Below are positions 10,301-21,700 of a DNA stretch of 32,833 bases, piece by piece. Positions within the stretch are counted from its first letter, which is position 1. Each line of letters begins with the position of its first letter. The notes beneath the pieces were generated by a model that was given only the letters and a program-made list of their open reading frames with translations, made no database searches and was not told where the DNA came from. Both the position numbers and the translations under genes were made by a program. The DNA lies in the NCBI RefSeq assembly GCF_001039355.2, contig NW_019775695.1, positions 72,703-105,535 on the forward strand. The letters run 5' to 3'. This stretch comes from Lingula anatina (Eukaryota; Brachiopoda; Lingulata; Lingulida; Lingulidae).

Positions 10301-12756
10301 TAATGAAAATGTTTTGACAATTGGAATAAAAAAGAACATGGTAGATGGCGCTATAAAAGACCCCATATTCAAACAATGCGGAGAAAATAGAATGGACAGA
10401 CTTCCTATTAATGAAACTACAGTGATCCTCTACCGTGCAACAATACAAAGTATGGGTGAATTTTCCATTCAGTATAACAGTAAGTTTTTATAAAATAAAA
10501 GTTTTTCTGGTATGATTAAACTTTTTGCTTAAAGAATACTATGGCCATTTTGTGTCTCTTTTGGGTTTTATTCCTTCTTAACGGTTTTGAATTAATCTAG
10601 GAGATTTAAGATTATGATGTTTCTAAGCAGCGATGAAACGTTTTTGTAGCGCGGCGTTTGTGAAATAAATGGTTAATATAATAATAAGACAGACTACAAA
10701 ACAAAAATTATAAGATGTGGCCCTCTCCAATCTTAAAATGGCAGCTAACATATAATGATAGAAAACATGTTGTTCAGAAATCAGATCCTTACCAAGTCGA
10801 GTAAAAGAGAGACTTTTCATTGATTTGATTAACTCGCTTAACTTTAGTTGAATGAGTAGTTTGACTGTGAACATGTTTTTGAAGATTCACTTCTTTCTCA
10901 AAGATTGACAAATTCATGTGAACATGCTATTCGAATTTACATAAAATTTACTGACTTAATTGGTTTTAAATAACACGGTCTAGTTATTTTTTTTTATTTA
11001 CCTCCAGTTTCCGGTCCCTGTCCGACATTACACGGACCTTTTGAGGGCGGAAAATTGAAAATGAACTCTGCCACACGCGCCACCTTGGTATGTAACGAGG
11101 GACTTGTGCGAGAAAGCAAACCAACTCTTAATAAACAGAGAATTATTTGCAACAGGACGACAAATACGTGGACCGAGGAACTAGATCGCTGTGTTACAGG
11201 TATACCTATTTCAGTGTGCTGTTTGTCTGTCAGCCTTGTCAACTGTTACTCTGTCTGTTAATATATCTATCTGTACTTATATATATCTACATGTACCATG
11301 CATTAGTTCACCTTTAACGTGTTGTTGCAGAGCGTTTAATGTCCATAGTTTAACACGTATTTGGTATGTGCACAGCTGAGTGGCACGCCTACCCTTGTGT
11401 GAAGTGTAAATCTAACCTTCCCCTAAATGAAATGATAAACTGGGTTATACACTGTATGAGAGATAAAAGGAACAGCTGTCTTTGCCATGCATTACCACTG
11501 ACGAAAGATTGTGAGTACGTTTACTTAAATTAGATAGCATTGGGCAAATATAACTTAGTTTTAATGCTGTAACTAGTTTTACAGGTAAAAGTTGTACATT
11601 TGAAACAGGCGACGGAATACAATGGGCTTCGATACAGTAGATCTGACTGAAGGCACTGAATCTCTTCAGAGTGTACAAATATTTCTTTAGATTTAGGAAT
11701 TTTAAGGATAATTATGATTGAAAAAAGAAAAAAAAACAAGGACCTTCAAACTTAAAAACTGGTTGTATTTATCAGCCCTGATAAAAACAATGGTTAAGTT
11801 GGAAAACCCATTCCTGTTACTTTCAAAGCAACAAGTTTCAACCATCATTCGGCATATCTTAATCTTGAACTTCAAATTCTCGCTGACGATCTTGTATAAG
11901 CTCACAAGGGACTGTTGCCTAAATCAAAAACCTTATATTCAGTGTCATTTCAGATGTACACGTAGCCCAAATTAAAACCTGTGCAAAATGTGCAATAATA
12001 ACTGGCAATTATACGTAAACCCAACCAACCAAATATATCACGTCCACAGTGTGATTGGTGTGTGTTTGTGTGTGTGTATGCTGTAATTCACTCATAGCCG
12101 CCCCCCTCCCCCCTCCCCCCCCCCCCCCCCCCCACACAGTCATACTTAATGTCCTAGGTCCGACTTTGCCAAAATATACTCTTTATATTTCTCTCTTTTG
12201 TTCAGTGTCATCTTTTACTACACTGCCTGGCGTTGCTGCTTCCACTGTGCAGTCCACTACTTCATCAGAGGGTAATAATGGCTAAATTTAACACACATTA
12301 AATATATCGGGTGCATGTCGATAAAAAGACGTACCGAACTTAAGATTATATTTTCTCAAAAACCTTTCACTATGATACATGTACAACGGAATTTCACAGT
12401 ATACAGCTTCATGATATCGTCTCTACGCACTTAAGTTTAGACTTAATGGTTACTATAAAAGTCATTTGGCATTTTTAACAGAAATACAAAAACATAATGA
12501 CGGAATGACACTGTTTATAGCTTTCTGGGTGATGACCTCCACCAGACTGCCACAGATTAAATACCTGGTTGAAAGTTACATTTAAAGTCAGATTAGACAT
12601 CATACCTTATTATTAATATAACATAAGAACACTTTGAACAAGCTGTGTCTTAATCCATAAAAATTATCCGTATTTACAATACTATGTTTGTTATCCAAAG
12701 CCACAGCATTTAAATGTATGAGTAGATAAATTTCCGGAAGAGGTCATGACATGAAT

Positions 12757-12797
<41 letters not shown>

Positions 12798-15700
12798 NNN
12801 NNNNNNNNNNNNNNNNNAAAAGCAATATGCAGATGTGCTGAAGAAAGCACGATAGACCATTAATCATATTTTTAAAAGATTACTGAAAAAAAAATATATA
12901 TTTCTTAATATCTGTCTTAAAATCATTTACCCGTTCTTTTTTACGCTCAGCGTCGTCTTTTACTACTACACTGCCTGGCGTTGCCGCTTCCACTGTGCAG
13001 TTCACTACTTTATCAGGGGGTAATAATGACTAAATTTAACACGAATTAATATATTGGGTGCATGTCGATAAAAACACGTGCCGAACTTAGATTATATTTT
13101 CTCAAAAGCCTTTTTCTGTAAGACAACGAAAATTTCACAGTGTGCTACTTCATGGTATCGTCTCTACACACATAAGTTTAGATTTAATGGCTACTATAGA
13201 AGTTATTTGGCATTTTAAACAGAAGTACAATCGTCAGAATACCCGTTGGCGAAATTACACAATAACTCAAGTTTGTAGCTTCCTGGTAGGTGATGACCTC
13301 TACCAGACTGCAGAAGACTAAATATCTTGTTAAAAGTTACTTTCAAAGTCAGATTAGGCCATCATGCCCTATCATTAATATCGCATAAGAAAATTTTGAA
13401 CAGGTTGTGCCTTAATCCATTGAAATTGCCTGTATTGCAGCATTGGGGCTTGACCTGCCGGGAAAGTGTTCGGTGGAGTGAGTCCAACGTCTGTGTAGAT
13501 AAATTTCTGGTAGAGGTCATAACATGAATCATTACAAAAAGGAGCAATATTCAGATGTGGTGAAAAAGCAAGATCGGCCACTAATCATCTTTTTATAAAA
13601 GATTACTGAAAAATATTCTTACTAGCTTAACATTTTTGGACTGTTGGTTTTAAATTGACAATAATAGGGACGATACATAAGCTACTGTGTCAAATCATGT
13701 ACTACATGTGGCAAATACAATAATGAAGTAGTGTAATATGAAATTGCGTTGAATTACCGTGGGTTATTGTTGAGTTATCACAGCCTTAAGTTCGGGACGT
13801 TTTTTTCCGCTATTCGCCTGCATGCTATTTGCTTGTTATATACTGATAGGCAATAAGTAATGTAGCACAACACAACGCACCCGATAAAAGAATAAAGATA
13901 CCAGACAAGAAGTTTTTTTCCAGATAATGAAAATGGATTGGAACCAACTGTGTTATCACAGGTGGTTCAGAGATTGCTCTTGAACAGGCCCCCACCCCCA
14001 TGCCCGCCTCCACGTTTTCCGCAAACAGAATTATTCACTTATTCTTCCATAAAAAGAATAATAGATAATCTATAATACCCACGTCTTAAATTTATTTGTT
14101 AAGATATTGATGAGGAGGTGAGGGGACAGTGAGAGGAGGTGAAATGTGTTACAGTCACTCCCTCTTTCGTTTCGGTATTGTGGATCAAGCTGTGCGGAGT
14201 GGTATAACATCTTGGTAAAATGTGCTTAGTCGGGAGTCCTACGGCTGGTATTAAATGCTTCGAGGTTAAATTGCTAGACCCCTGCAAGGATGGCGCGTGT
14301 AGAGGCGGGGAGACCATCAGCGGATTAGTCGGCTCTTCTTTCAAGTAGGATCCGCCATATCTGATCCGTGGATCAGAAGATCCTCGGATCTTCTATTCTG
14401 TATAGCCTATAATTAAGTAATGGGTTTAAGTTCCCCTGCCGCAGTTTTTACTTTCTGTCCTTGTAAGGATTATTGTAAGGTTAAAGGGATAACAACTCTT
14501 CGTATGAGATTCATATTTCACATGGAATCCATGGAAATATAATAAATTCTATTTTACCACCAAAACGGCGTTTGTCGCAATTATTGTGGAATCTGTGCCT
14601 GCGTCGGACCATGTGACCGCCATAAATGGCTATCCTCTGTAATAATCTCTTATAAGATTATTACAAAAACCAGACTTTTTAGGGAAAAAAAAGAAAAGAA
14701 AAGAAAACAACAGGGACTAACTTCGTATGTCGAAATGGATTCATGAACAATCGGTAAGTATGGGGAAATTGTCGTTTACCCCAGGAAAATCCATTTTTTT
14801 GGCCAAAATGAACAGTTGTTATCCCTTTAATTTACGATATCATTGATATCATGAACATTTTTATTAATCCATCTATGGTGCATGAAATGCAGATTTTAAA
14901 ATGGTTGCTTACATTTTTTTGCTTATATATATATATATATACTTTAACAATGTCGGTAACAAGTCTTTTATGTTACATGTATGTGTATGTATCGGAAATT
15001 ACGCAACCCATAACTTTTACATACCAAAAGCTTATATTGCAAATTGTTTGTTTCATTGTTGTGGAGTATCTAAATTTTAGAGGTCACGAATCTTCGAAAC
15101 TTAAACATCTCTCTTTTGTTCTTCAACATTAAGTCGCCCGCCAGTTGGTCGGGACAGACGGCAAAAAGTAAACCGTGGGGTTTGTCCTTACTTTACCAAC
15201 ATGAGGCTGATCTGTTTGGTATGAACTGAAAACGGTTAGCAACTCGTTCAGTGTGAAAGGGTGATATTATTGATTTTAATTTTTCCAAGAAACAAGGATA
15301 TGAAACAGACAGAATCTTGAGTGTTTTGTTTGTTTTGTTTTCATTTTTATCATCATGCTTCCTGATTATTTTATATCAGCATGTTTGTTATGATATTGGC
15401 TTCATTTTTTAATCTTTTTTTTTCTGACGAAACTGTTTAGTTTAATAATATGCTGCATGCCGTTTGGATTAAAGCTTGTACCGGCACCTTTACAGCAACA
15501 AATTTGACAGATTTTTGACAAAAGGGAGAAAACCATTTTTATAGTATTGAGATTTATAAATACCCGATAACATATGTTGTGTCTGTTTAATTTTAGTTTT
15601 TTTAAGTCGTGTGTTATCTAATAGCAACGATAAATACCAAAACCGTTAAAATAACTAATAATATCACTGAGGAAAAAGCAGATAGTCATTTTAAAATGCT

Positions 15701-17493
15701 TTTTTGCCATTCTTTGATATTTAAATGCACATGATCATTACTTTGTGTTACAGCTCTTGGAAATGGAGAAGCATCCAATGGAAATGGCACCGCTTTAGGT
15801 AAATACCAACTTTGTTATAATACCTTATGTATAGTTCTCTTCACCCTTTCTCTGAACATCTAAATGGAGATTTGTTACTTTCTGTATAAAACCGTTGTTT
15901 CGTTTTCCACACATATTTTTCTTGTGAAGTGTTTCAAAGAAGAAATTATCAGTTAAACTTTATTTTAAGAAATAGTTTTGCTAGTCTGCTACTGCCACAC
16001 GTATAAATTTCATCTCCTTGGTTAAACATATATACTAATACACTTGAAATGGGTATGACTAAGCATGGATGGAGGGGGACTTAATTAAAATCAGTAGCCA
16101 CGTTAACCTATACAATTTATTGTAACGTTTCAATTCCTTTTTATCCATCATGTTCAAACCCGTTCATATATCATTTACAGTCTGTTGGTAAGATATTTAT
16201 TATTCATCCTAACGTTTCATTTATGCCTGTAGAGTTACTGTTACTAAAGAAGTTTATGAACGATTGGCTACAAAAGTTTAATCGTTATGTAATGTTTGCT
16301 GTATGAGTATAACGTATTTTTGTATGACATATTTTTCGGCGCGCATTTGTCGTGTTACTGTCAATTGCTGTCGGCCTCTGCTGGAGGCTGCTAGTGCATG
16401 CATTGTAAAGCTTAGAGCGTTAATAGAATCCGCACTGCTGAGACTTTATTTTGTGCATTGGAACTTTGTCAATACCGGCTTACAGAATCTTTGAGACTAT
16501 GCTGTATAGATCATATTAAGTCGTGTTAGATTATTTCTGGTGTTAAAAAGTTAAAAAGCTTGGGATTGTGATTTTTTTCTTTTTTGGTTTTATAAAAGAT
16601 TTAAATAAATGGGCCTAGAAATGATTTTCCATTTACTGCATCTAGCCTACATTTGCTAAGTGCAGGAAATTTGATAATTTGAAATTCTACGCTATTAAAG
16701 AAAGCGGAGCATTTCGTCCAGCTGGTTATTTTTCTTTCATTTTGTAACTTTGTTAACATAATAAAAAGTTTTTTTTTGCAATTTTCATCTGTCTAATGCT
16801 TCATATTTCTATATTCCAGTTATTGTGATCAGCTTGCTAGTCGTGGTTTTGATTGTGATAGCAATCGTGGTGGCTGTGTGCCTGTCAGTCAGGTAATAAA
16901 ACGGAAAAGCTTTCCTTTTTTCGTTGCTTTTACTTATTTTAAGAAATCGTTTTACTAGTCTGCTATTGTCGCACGTATACATTTTATTTCATAATGGTTT
17001 TGAAAACGCGTGTTTAGGCGAAAGTCTCTGTTCGGCTTAATTCTTTTAAATTTTTCTCACATCTAGGGCCAAACGACGTGAATCTATTAAAGAATCTCGC
17101 ATTATAGCGGACCGTCTTCAAGTCAATGCCTTATACAGCAAAGAATTACAAGAGACCCCTGTCGGTGACAGTAACAATGGGAGTATTAATGACATTAACA
17201 GAGAGCATAATGCACAAACCGACGAAAAAAATGACGACCAAACGGCAGCCGAGGCGCAGCTACTTCTGGGAGAAAACGATGATAGAAAAGAGGGGAGCAA
17301 GATGTATGAAGAAATTGGTAATCCTGGCACAGCTGAGAATGGGGACATTGTGCCAGTTGATGGCGAGGATGCCGAAAAGCCTGTTTATGCTGTGGTACAT
17401 AAAGATAAAGGAGACAAGTGGAAAACAGCTGAGGTGCCAGATGATGTTGAAATGAAGGATAACGAACTGTACGGCACCGATGAAAGAGTGTAG
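7348..17493 (+). CDS. Single-pass receptor 1: novel domain, CUB, sushi, Ser/Thr stalk, TM (9 exons)
   Basis: Exons: 7348-7432, 7752-8249, 10108-10479, 11008-11199, 12206-12271, 12951-13019, 15754-15798, 16820-16892 and 17067-17493. All introns are phase 1 except the last, which is phase 2; the total is 1827 nt, 608 aa. Residues 1-19 form a signal peptide (MERMLLLVLLTLLPMSALC). Residues 29-194 are an uncharacterised domain. Residues about 195-318 are a four-cysteine CUB domain beginning ACDTPDG. Residues about 319-382 are a sushi/CCP domain with four Cys and the late Trp. Three short Ser/Thr/Gly exons follow. The membrane helix is about 443-465 (VIVISLLVVVLIVIAIVVAV), then Lys/Arg and a 141-residue acidic cytoplasmic tail with YEEI at 547 and YAVV at 574. 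CUB and CCP are extracellular protein-binding modules; the ligand is unknown. The gene at 18752 is a shorter tandem paralogue. An extra exon at 11376-11510 is possible. Confidence 0.78.
7439..7465. repeat. CT-rich microsatellite in intron 1
   Basis: TCTCTCTCTCTTTCTTTC-type tract starting a few bases after the GTGGGT donor of the first exon of the receptor gene. Confidence 0.8.
7752..8249 (+). other. Exon encoding an uncharacterised 166-aa domain
   Basis: One symmetric phase 1-1 exon of 498 nt (acceptor GATTGCACAG, donor TCAG|GTACAC) encodes a whole domain, residues 29-194 of the first receptor. Key features are CDGMVAAWKYYR, then PGVFVGVWRIP, YYELIGKHEL, VPHSHRFLVKAGDFLGIHH and VVAGLF. The alternating hydrophobics, the W-x-Y-Y-R and V-W-R motifs and the V-x-x-G-D-F-x-G-I step suggest a beta-sandwich. 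There is one cysteine, and there are possible N-glycosylation sites (NNTF, NFSS, NVTV). I recall broadly similar patterns in other invertebrate extracellular proteins but cannot name a family. Confidence 0.65.
8570..8720. repeat. Degenerate TTGAAC/CAACG-rich repeat patch
   Basis: An intronic patch built of variants of one short word: TTGTTCAACGTC, GAACATTGAATCAATG, TTGTTGAACAACG, CAACGTTGAACAAA. It reads as an old, diverged tandem or foldback repeat. No gene content. Confidence 0.45.
11376..11510 (+). other. Candidate cassette exon, Cys-rich, in receptor gene 1
   Basis: A 135-nt open block bounded by GTGCACAG and ATT|GTGAGT has phase 1 at both ends, so it could be included or skipped without breaking the frame. 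It would add 45 residues between the sushi domain and the stalk, with five Cys (YPCVKCKSN, then IHCMRDKRNSCLCH) and two Trp. The acceptor pyrimidine tract is poor. The matching position in the paralogue is a 118-bp intron with nothing similar. It may be a real alternative exon or a coincidence. Confidence 0.35.
12055..12134. repeat. GT-rich tract and long poly-C run
   Basis: TGGTGTGTGTTTGTGTGTGTGT followed about 20 bp later by a run made almost entirely of C (12100-12133) with scattered T. It lies in the intron upstream of the first stalk exon. Confidence 0.85.
12190..13620 (+). repeat. About 700-bp tandem duplication containing a stalk exon
   Basis: Unit 1 (about 12190-12905) and unit 2 (about 12935-13620) align along their length: CACTGCCTGGCGTTG, GGGTGCATGTCGATAAAAA, TATATTTTCTCAAAA, GATGACCTC and AAAGATTACTGAAAAA occur in both in the same order. 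Each unit carries one short Ser/Thr-rich exon (12206-12271, 22 codons; 12951-13019, 23 codons) with its own splice sites. The peptides are near-identical around TLPGVAASTVQ. Confidence 0.8.
12758..12817. other. Poly-A run and 20-N assembly gap
   Basis: 39 consecutive A, one G, then 20 N. The second duplication unit has only ATGAATCATTACAAAAAGG at the aligned point (about 13523-13541), so the gap probably reflects an expanded A tract rather than missing gene sequence. Confidence 0.85.
14250..14370. mobile_element. Diverged partial copy of the 306-bp foldback element
   Basis: Matches the right half of the element at 100-405 in the same orientation: CCCCTGCA, GGCGCGTG, GAGACCAT, GGATTA, TTTCA-GTAGG and CCGCCATAT occur in the same order and spacing. 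The left half is largely unrecognisable. Confidence 0.6.
14485..14826. mobile_element. TTAA-flanked MITE, copy B (intact ends)
   Basis: A 342-bp element starting AGGGATAACAACT and ending AGTTGTTATCCCT, with 13-bp perfect inverted ends apart from the central sequence, flanked on both sides by TTAA (14481-14484 and 14827-14830). No coding capacity. Its interior is collinear with the copy at 2511-2854. The TTAA duplication fits the piggyBac superfamily, but the transposase is not in this window. Confidence 0.8.
14924..14941. repeat. (TA)9 microsatellite
   Basis: Uninterrupted TA repeat in an intron of receptor gene 1. Confidence 0.9.
15959..16013 (+). repeat. Short interspersed block, copy 1
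   Basis: TTTATTTTAAGAAATAGTTT then CTAGTCTGCTACTGCCACAC and GTATA; a second copy at 16933-16991 in the next intron matches at most positions. The two introns flank the transmembrane exon of receptor gene 1. Confidence 0.6.
16933..16991 (+). repeat. Short interspersed block, copy 2
   Basis: CTTATTTTAAGAAATCGTTT then CTAGTCTGCTATTGTCGCAC and GTATA, the partner of 15959-16013 in direct orientation. Confidence 0.6.
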
Positions 17494-17789
17494 TGACCGA
17501 CTGTTAGAATGGTAGTGGTGGTTGTAGCATCCAAAGTGCCTTAAACAAATTTTTACATTGCAAGATCTACCAGGAATCATTAACCAAGCGAATTGTTTGA
17601 GGAAATGCACATTTTATTCATTCAAGAAAGCAGCGTGCTGTGCACATTCGATATTCCAATCATTCTTGTGATGGACTTATTATACAAAAAGTGATCCTAC
17701 ACAGAAACGCTACACAAATGAAAATGCATTTTTAAAGGTTTCTAGCATCATTTTAGTTCTCTTCCAAACAACTGTATATTGATTGAAAA

Positions 17790-17795
17790 AATAAA
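17790..17795 (+). terminator. Poly(A) signal AATAAA of receptor gene 1
   Basis: Canonical AATAAA 297 bp after the TAG stop at 17491-17493, the first exact hexamer downstream. It fits a short 3' UTR. Confidence 0.55.
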
Positions 17796-17799
17796 GAAA

Positions 17800-18663
17800 C
17801 TTAGGTTATGTTTCTAGTGAACTCAAATCTTTTCTCTCGACTAGAACTACATTGAACTTTTTCAAAGTTAAGGATACAATTAACAGAACATTTATTGTCT
17901 TAGACTTTTTTAACTGAAAGAGTAATTATCATTTAATCATTTCCATTTCCATTTTTTTCTAGCCCTATACTATGGTTAGAAGAACATGGAGGCGATAAAT
18001 ATTTAAAAGATTTCACAATTTACTGATTATTGAAAATCATGAAAGGGATTCGTCTTACATGTTGGAAGCACACAAAGTTTGATTCATGTTGTTACCGAAA
18101 AGACAGAGTGCACGTTTGAAAAACTTTTCGTGTTTAAGCTGTTGTCGTCTGAAACCAAATGAAAAATTTTAATGGCATGATCTTCAATGGCTTTTTCAGA
18201 CTGGTTAAAAAACAGTCAATGTGTTGAAGCAAGCGCTTCCCTAGTGTACTGCCACTGGAAATAATGTTAGGCAGGGTTTTCCTGTGATAAGAAAGTCTGC
18301 AGAAGGCGTATCCTGTTTAGAAACAGTTTTAATTGGAATGTAGATTAATTAGACAGAAAAGTTGTTTTTAACTTTACGTGCGTGGGGTGTCACTTGACTC
18401 TAGTTTTTAGGACATACTTTTTATCTCATCATAGATTATCTTTAACACTCACAAGATTCTCATACATTTGACGTACCATGTAAAATAAAATATCGGTAAT
18501 AACGAAAATTATGAACCATTTTTTTCTGCATCTAAACCGAACTTGTTTTTAATACTTCTCGAAATATTTGCCACAGTACAACGAACCCAAAATACGAAGC
18601 CGGCCACCCCGGCCGTAATCAGCCCGGTCCAGAAAAACATGTATTAACTGGGCTTGTTACATG
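17800..18663. other. Intergenic between the tandem receptor genes, no gene seen
   Basis: AT-rich spacer of about 0.9 kb with no open frame having splice or start context. A short GC-rich patch with GGCCACCCCGGCC lies at about 18602-18614, close to the next promoter. Confidence 0.5.
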
Positions 18664-18670
18664 TATATAG
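18664..18670 (+). promoter_or_regulatory. Candidate TATA box of receptor gene 2
   Basis: TATATAG followed by GGGCGG, 82-88 bp before the ATG at 18752. A start of transcription about 30 bp downstream would leave a short 5' UTR. Based on position and sequence only. Confidence 0.4.
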
Positions 18671-18751
18671 GGGCGGAACACAGTAGAACAAAGCGTCAGA
18701 GATTTCATTTACTTTTTAATTGGACAAACAGTCTTGATTGTCTGCGTAATC

Positions 18752-21700
18752 ATGAATGTATGGGGGAATGTACTGGTGATTTTATACTTCGAATCTCTAT
18801 ACGGATTCGTCGAGAGTGCAATTGACTACGACGAGAGAGGTTAGTAACCATTTTCCGTTTTTGTTATTCTCGATGCTTCAGAATAATGATGTGAAAATGG
18901 AATGTCCCACGCAACGCTGAAATGAATGTTTTGTATTGCCAATTTTATCAAGCAAATGGTAATCCCCAAGTCTACAGTGTACTGTGATGGAAAATTATGT
19001 GATAAATATAGATCTTTCCGTGTTTTATCCAGAACTGATGCCAAAGCAAAGCAATAGATTGAGAAAAGATATATATTTGGACGGCCTTGCTTATTTAGAT
19101 AGGTCTGTTTCGTTGAGAGAGAAAAAAGTCTCAAACATACTCACAAAGACACCAGACACCGAATTTCCATCAAAAGTAATCTTTTGTAAACATGGCATAA
19201 GAATCGTAGAGGACTTTTCAAATAACTGCGAATCAAATATCAAATACTTTTCGTTAGAAATATCAAAACTCTTTTCCTTCCGGCAAATGCATCGATTATA
19301 TATATAAATTCCCATTATGTAAGTTTTATAATTTAAGAGATGTGTAAGAATAAAATATCCTGGGACACGAGTCAAATTTTCTCACAATTTGATAGCACCT
19401 CCCAAACCAACATTATTTCTTCTTAAGAAGTAGTTGAGTTTACAATTAGGCCCTATAGGCAAAACTTGGTTTTCTGCCAATTTTTGGAAATTGGGGAACG
19501 AGAAAATTTTTTAAAAAATTAAAATTCGTAGCCTTCTTTCTAAAAGACAAAATCAACTACATGAATTTTAACAATTGATCAGAATAGGCCAACATTATTA
19601 AATAATCGAAGCTGCACAGGTTGATATTTGACGATACTTGATGGAGAATCTAGCTCCTGTAGTGCCCCCTTTTTTCTTCCAAGTTCTATTATATTTGTCT
19701 CCATATATTTGTCTATCCATAGCAAGTGTAAAATGTATGGGTACTAGTATTAAATGAGAGCACTTTAGTCTTAAAAACTTTAAAGAAATTCAGGTCCGTT
19801 GGTAGATGGGATTTCGAGATATTCGAACGAATCACCCTTTGGATGGAAAAGGCTCGATTTATATCAAAATTTGATCTAAGAAATATGCTATTTCTCAGGT
19901 TTGGTCGAAAATAGGGTAAAAAGAAAAAGACAACCCTCGTTTAAAATTGCAGCTGGCGAAGGGCCTGTGACATTCACTAATATCATTATTATCTATATTT
20001 CTTTTCACCTACAACTGATATTCAAAATATTGTAACAAATTGTCTTCCCCTTAAACATGGTGGCGTCGTGCTGCTGTGAAGAAAGTTTCTATGTTCAAAT
20101 ACATTTGGTGTCGTTGTGGGTTATAATTTGCATTTTCATAAAGCTTGGTATGAACCTTCTAAAACAAAGTTTGACCTAGTATTAGCTTTTGAAGCCCAGG
20201 GTTTTCTCGTTTTTTTCTCAAAATTCTAAAAAATAACCTTCACGAAGCCTGATAAAGATTTAAGTTTCCCAGGGGGTAAACCAATGTCATTTTACATGAA
20301 TGATCTCTTTCTTTGATCTCTTTAGCTATACACAACAGACGGCATCAAACTGACTAATTAGATTGTTGAATACTTCTTGTATGTTTACAGACGAATTATC
20401 AGTTTAACACGGCTTCTAATTGAATGCTACAAAACTAGTCCTGGATCTAAAATGAACCTCCCCAAAAACTATAGACTAAATCCCTCAGACATGAATCCAA
20501 CCATAAACTTTATATGTATCTTGCTGGTTCACGATTTCAGAAGCATGCTCTCGAGGCGGCTTTGTTCGGTTAGAAGACTCCTTCCAAGGTACAATCAAAA
20601 GCCCCTCTTTCCCGACCCAGCTCAGACAAGGCGATTCGCGCACAATCGAATGCACGTGGCTAATCCCTTTGTTGCCAGGGCAACGACTCAGCATTACCTT
20701 TGACTATTACAGTCTTCAGTCTACATTTAACTGTGCAATGAGTCATTTATATATCCTGGTCAAAGAAGGATACAGGCAGTTCCAGCTCCTTAATGTGTGT
20801 CACGAAAATGTCGTGAAGTCTGGAAAACGGTTAGAGTACCGAGGCAAGACACCTCTGCCATCCACCATTTTGGTAATTTTTCGCACACAAAGAAACGTAA
20901 CATCCCGTGAGAAGTTCGGATTTTCATTTCAATATAAAAGTAAGTGCTTTTTAATATTCTATATGTGCACTTGCCTAATAGCATTGAGAAATCCCTTGGA
21001 GACACAATATCTAATCAATGATTTTTTCCTTTTTTATTTTTTTGAAAAATTAAAATAATTCTTATCCTATGAAGTGGTAATATACCATGAAGTATCTTAA
21101 CATACGTATGCTGTAGGCCTAAAAGCAATGTCATCATGCAAGCATGTTCTTTTTCGCATAACAAATTAATTACTACATTGTAACACTTCGTTTATCTGAT
21201 AACCGTACATCATAATGGTAAAATGATATACTATTTTCCCTAAATTTCTTGCAGTATTCGTACCCTGCACACCACTGCTATCTCCAACAAATGGACGACT
21301 TAGTGTACACAATTCTACTGCAACACTGGTCTGTGATGACGGCTATGTTTTGAAGCAAGGGGAAGGAAATACAACAATTCAGACAATAACATGCCAACAC
21401 ACAGGCCTTTGGAGCGAGGCATTAGACGAATGCATCAGAAGCACCGGTACGTATCAGTATCCAATTGAACCCAAATCTAGTAGTTTAATGGATTAAAAAA
21501 GAAAATATTAATGTCAACGATGATTTTAATGTGTATTATACAATGGATCATGTTAATTCTATAGGGAAATCTGGACATTCCTTAGGACATAGCTCTATAA
21601 CACCCAGTGTATACCGGAGCGTCTCGACGGCCCCTGTGAGTAGTATTGCCAATGCATCAACAACTAGATCTCCAGATGTATCACATTCTTCAACTGGTCA

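Larger units (their letters stand above)
13020..15753 (+). other. 2.7-kb intron of receptor gene 1, colonised by repeats
   Basis: No convincing exon was found here. It holds the second half of the 700-bp duplication, a diverged copy of the 306-bp foldback element, a complete TTAA MITE and a (TA)n tract at 14924-14941. Confidence 0.6.

Noticed and set aside
20377-20703. 108-codon open frame overlapping the CUB exon of receptor gene 2
   Set aside because: It is a shadow in the wrong frame; the CUB cysteines and signature blocks lie in the other frame.
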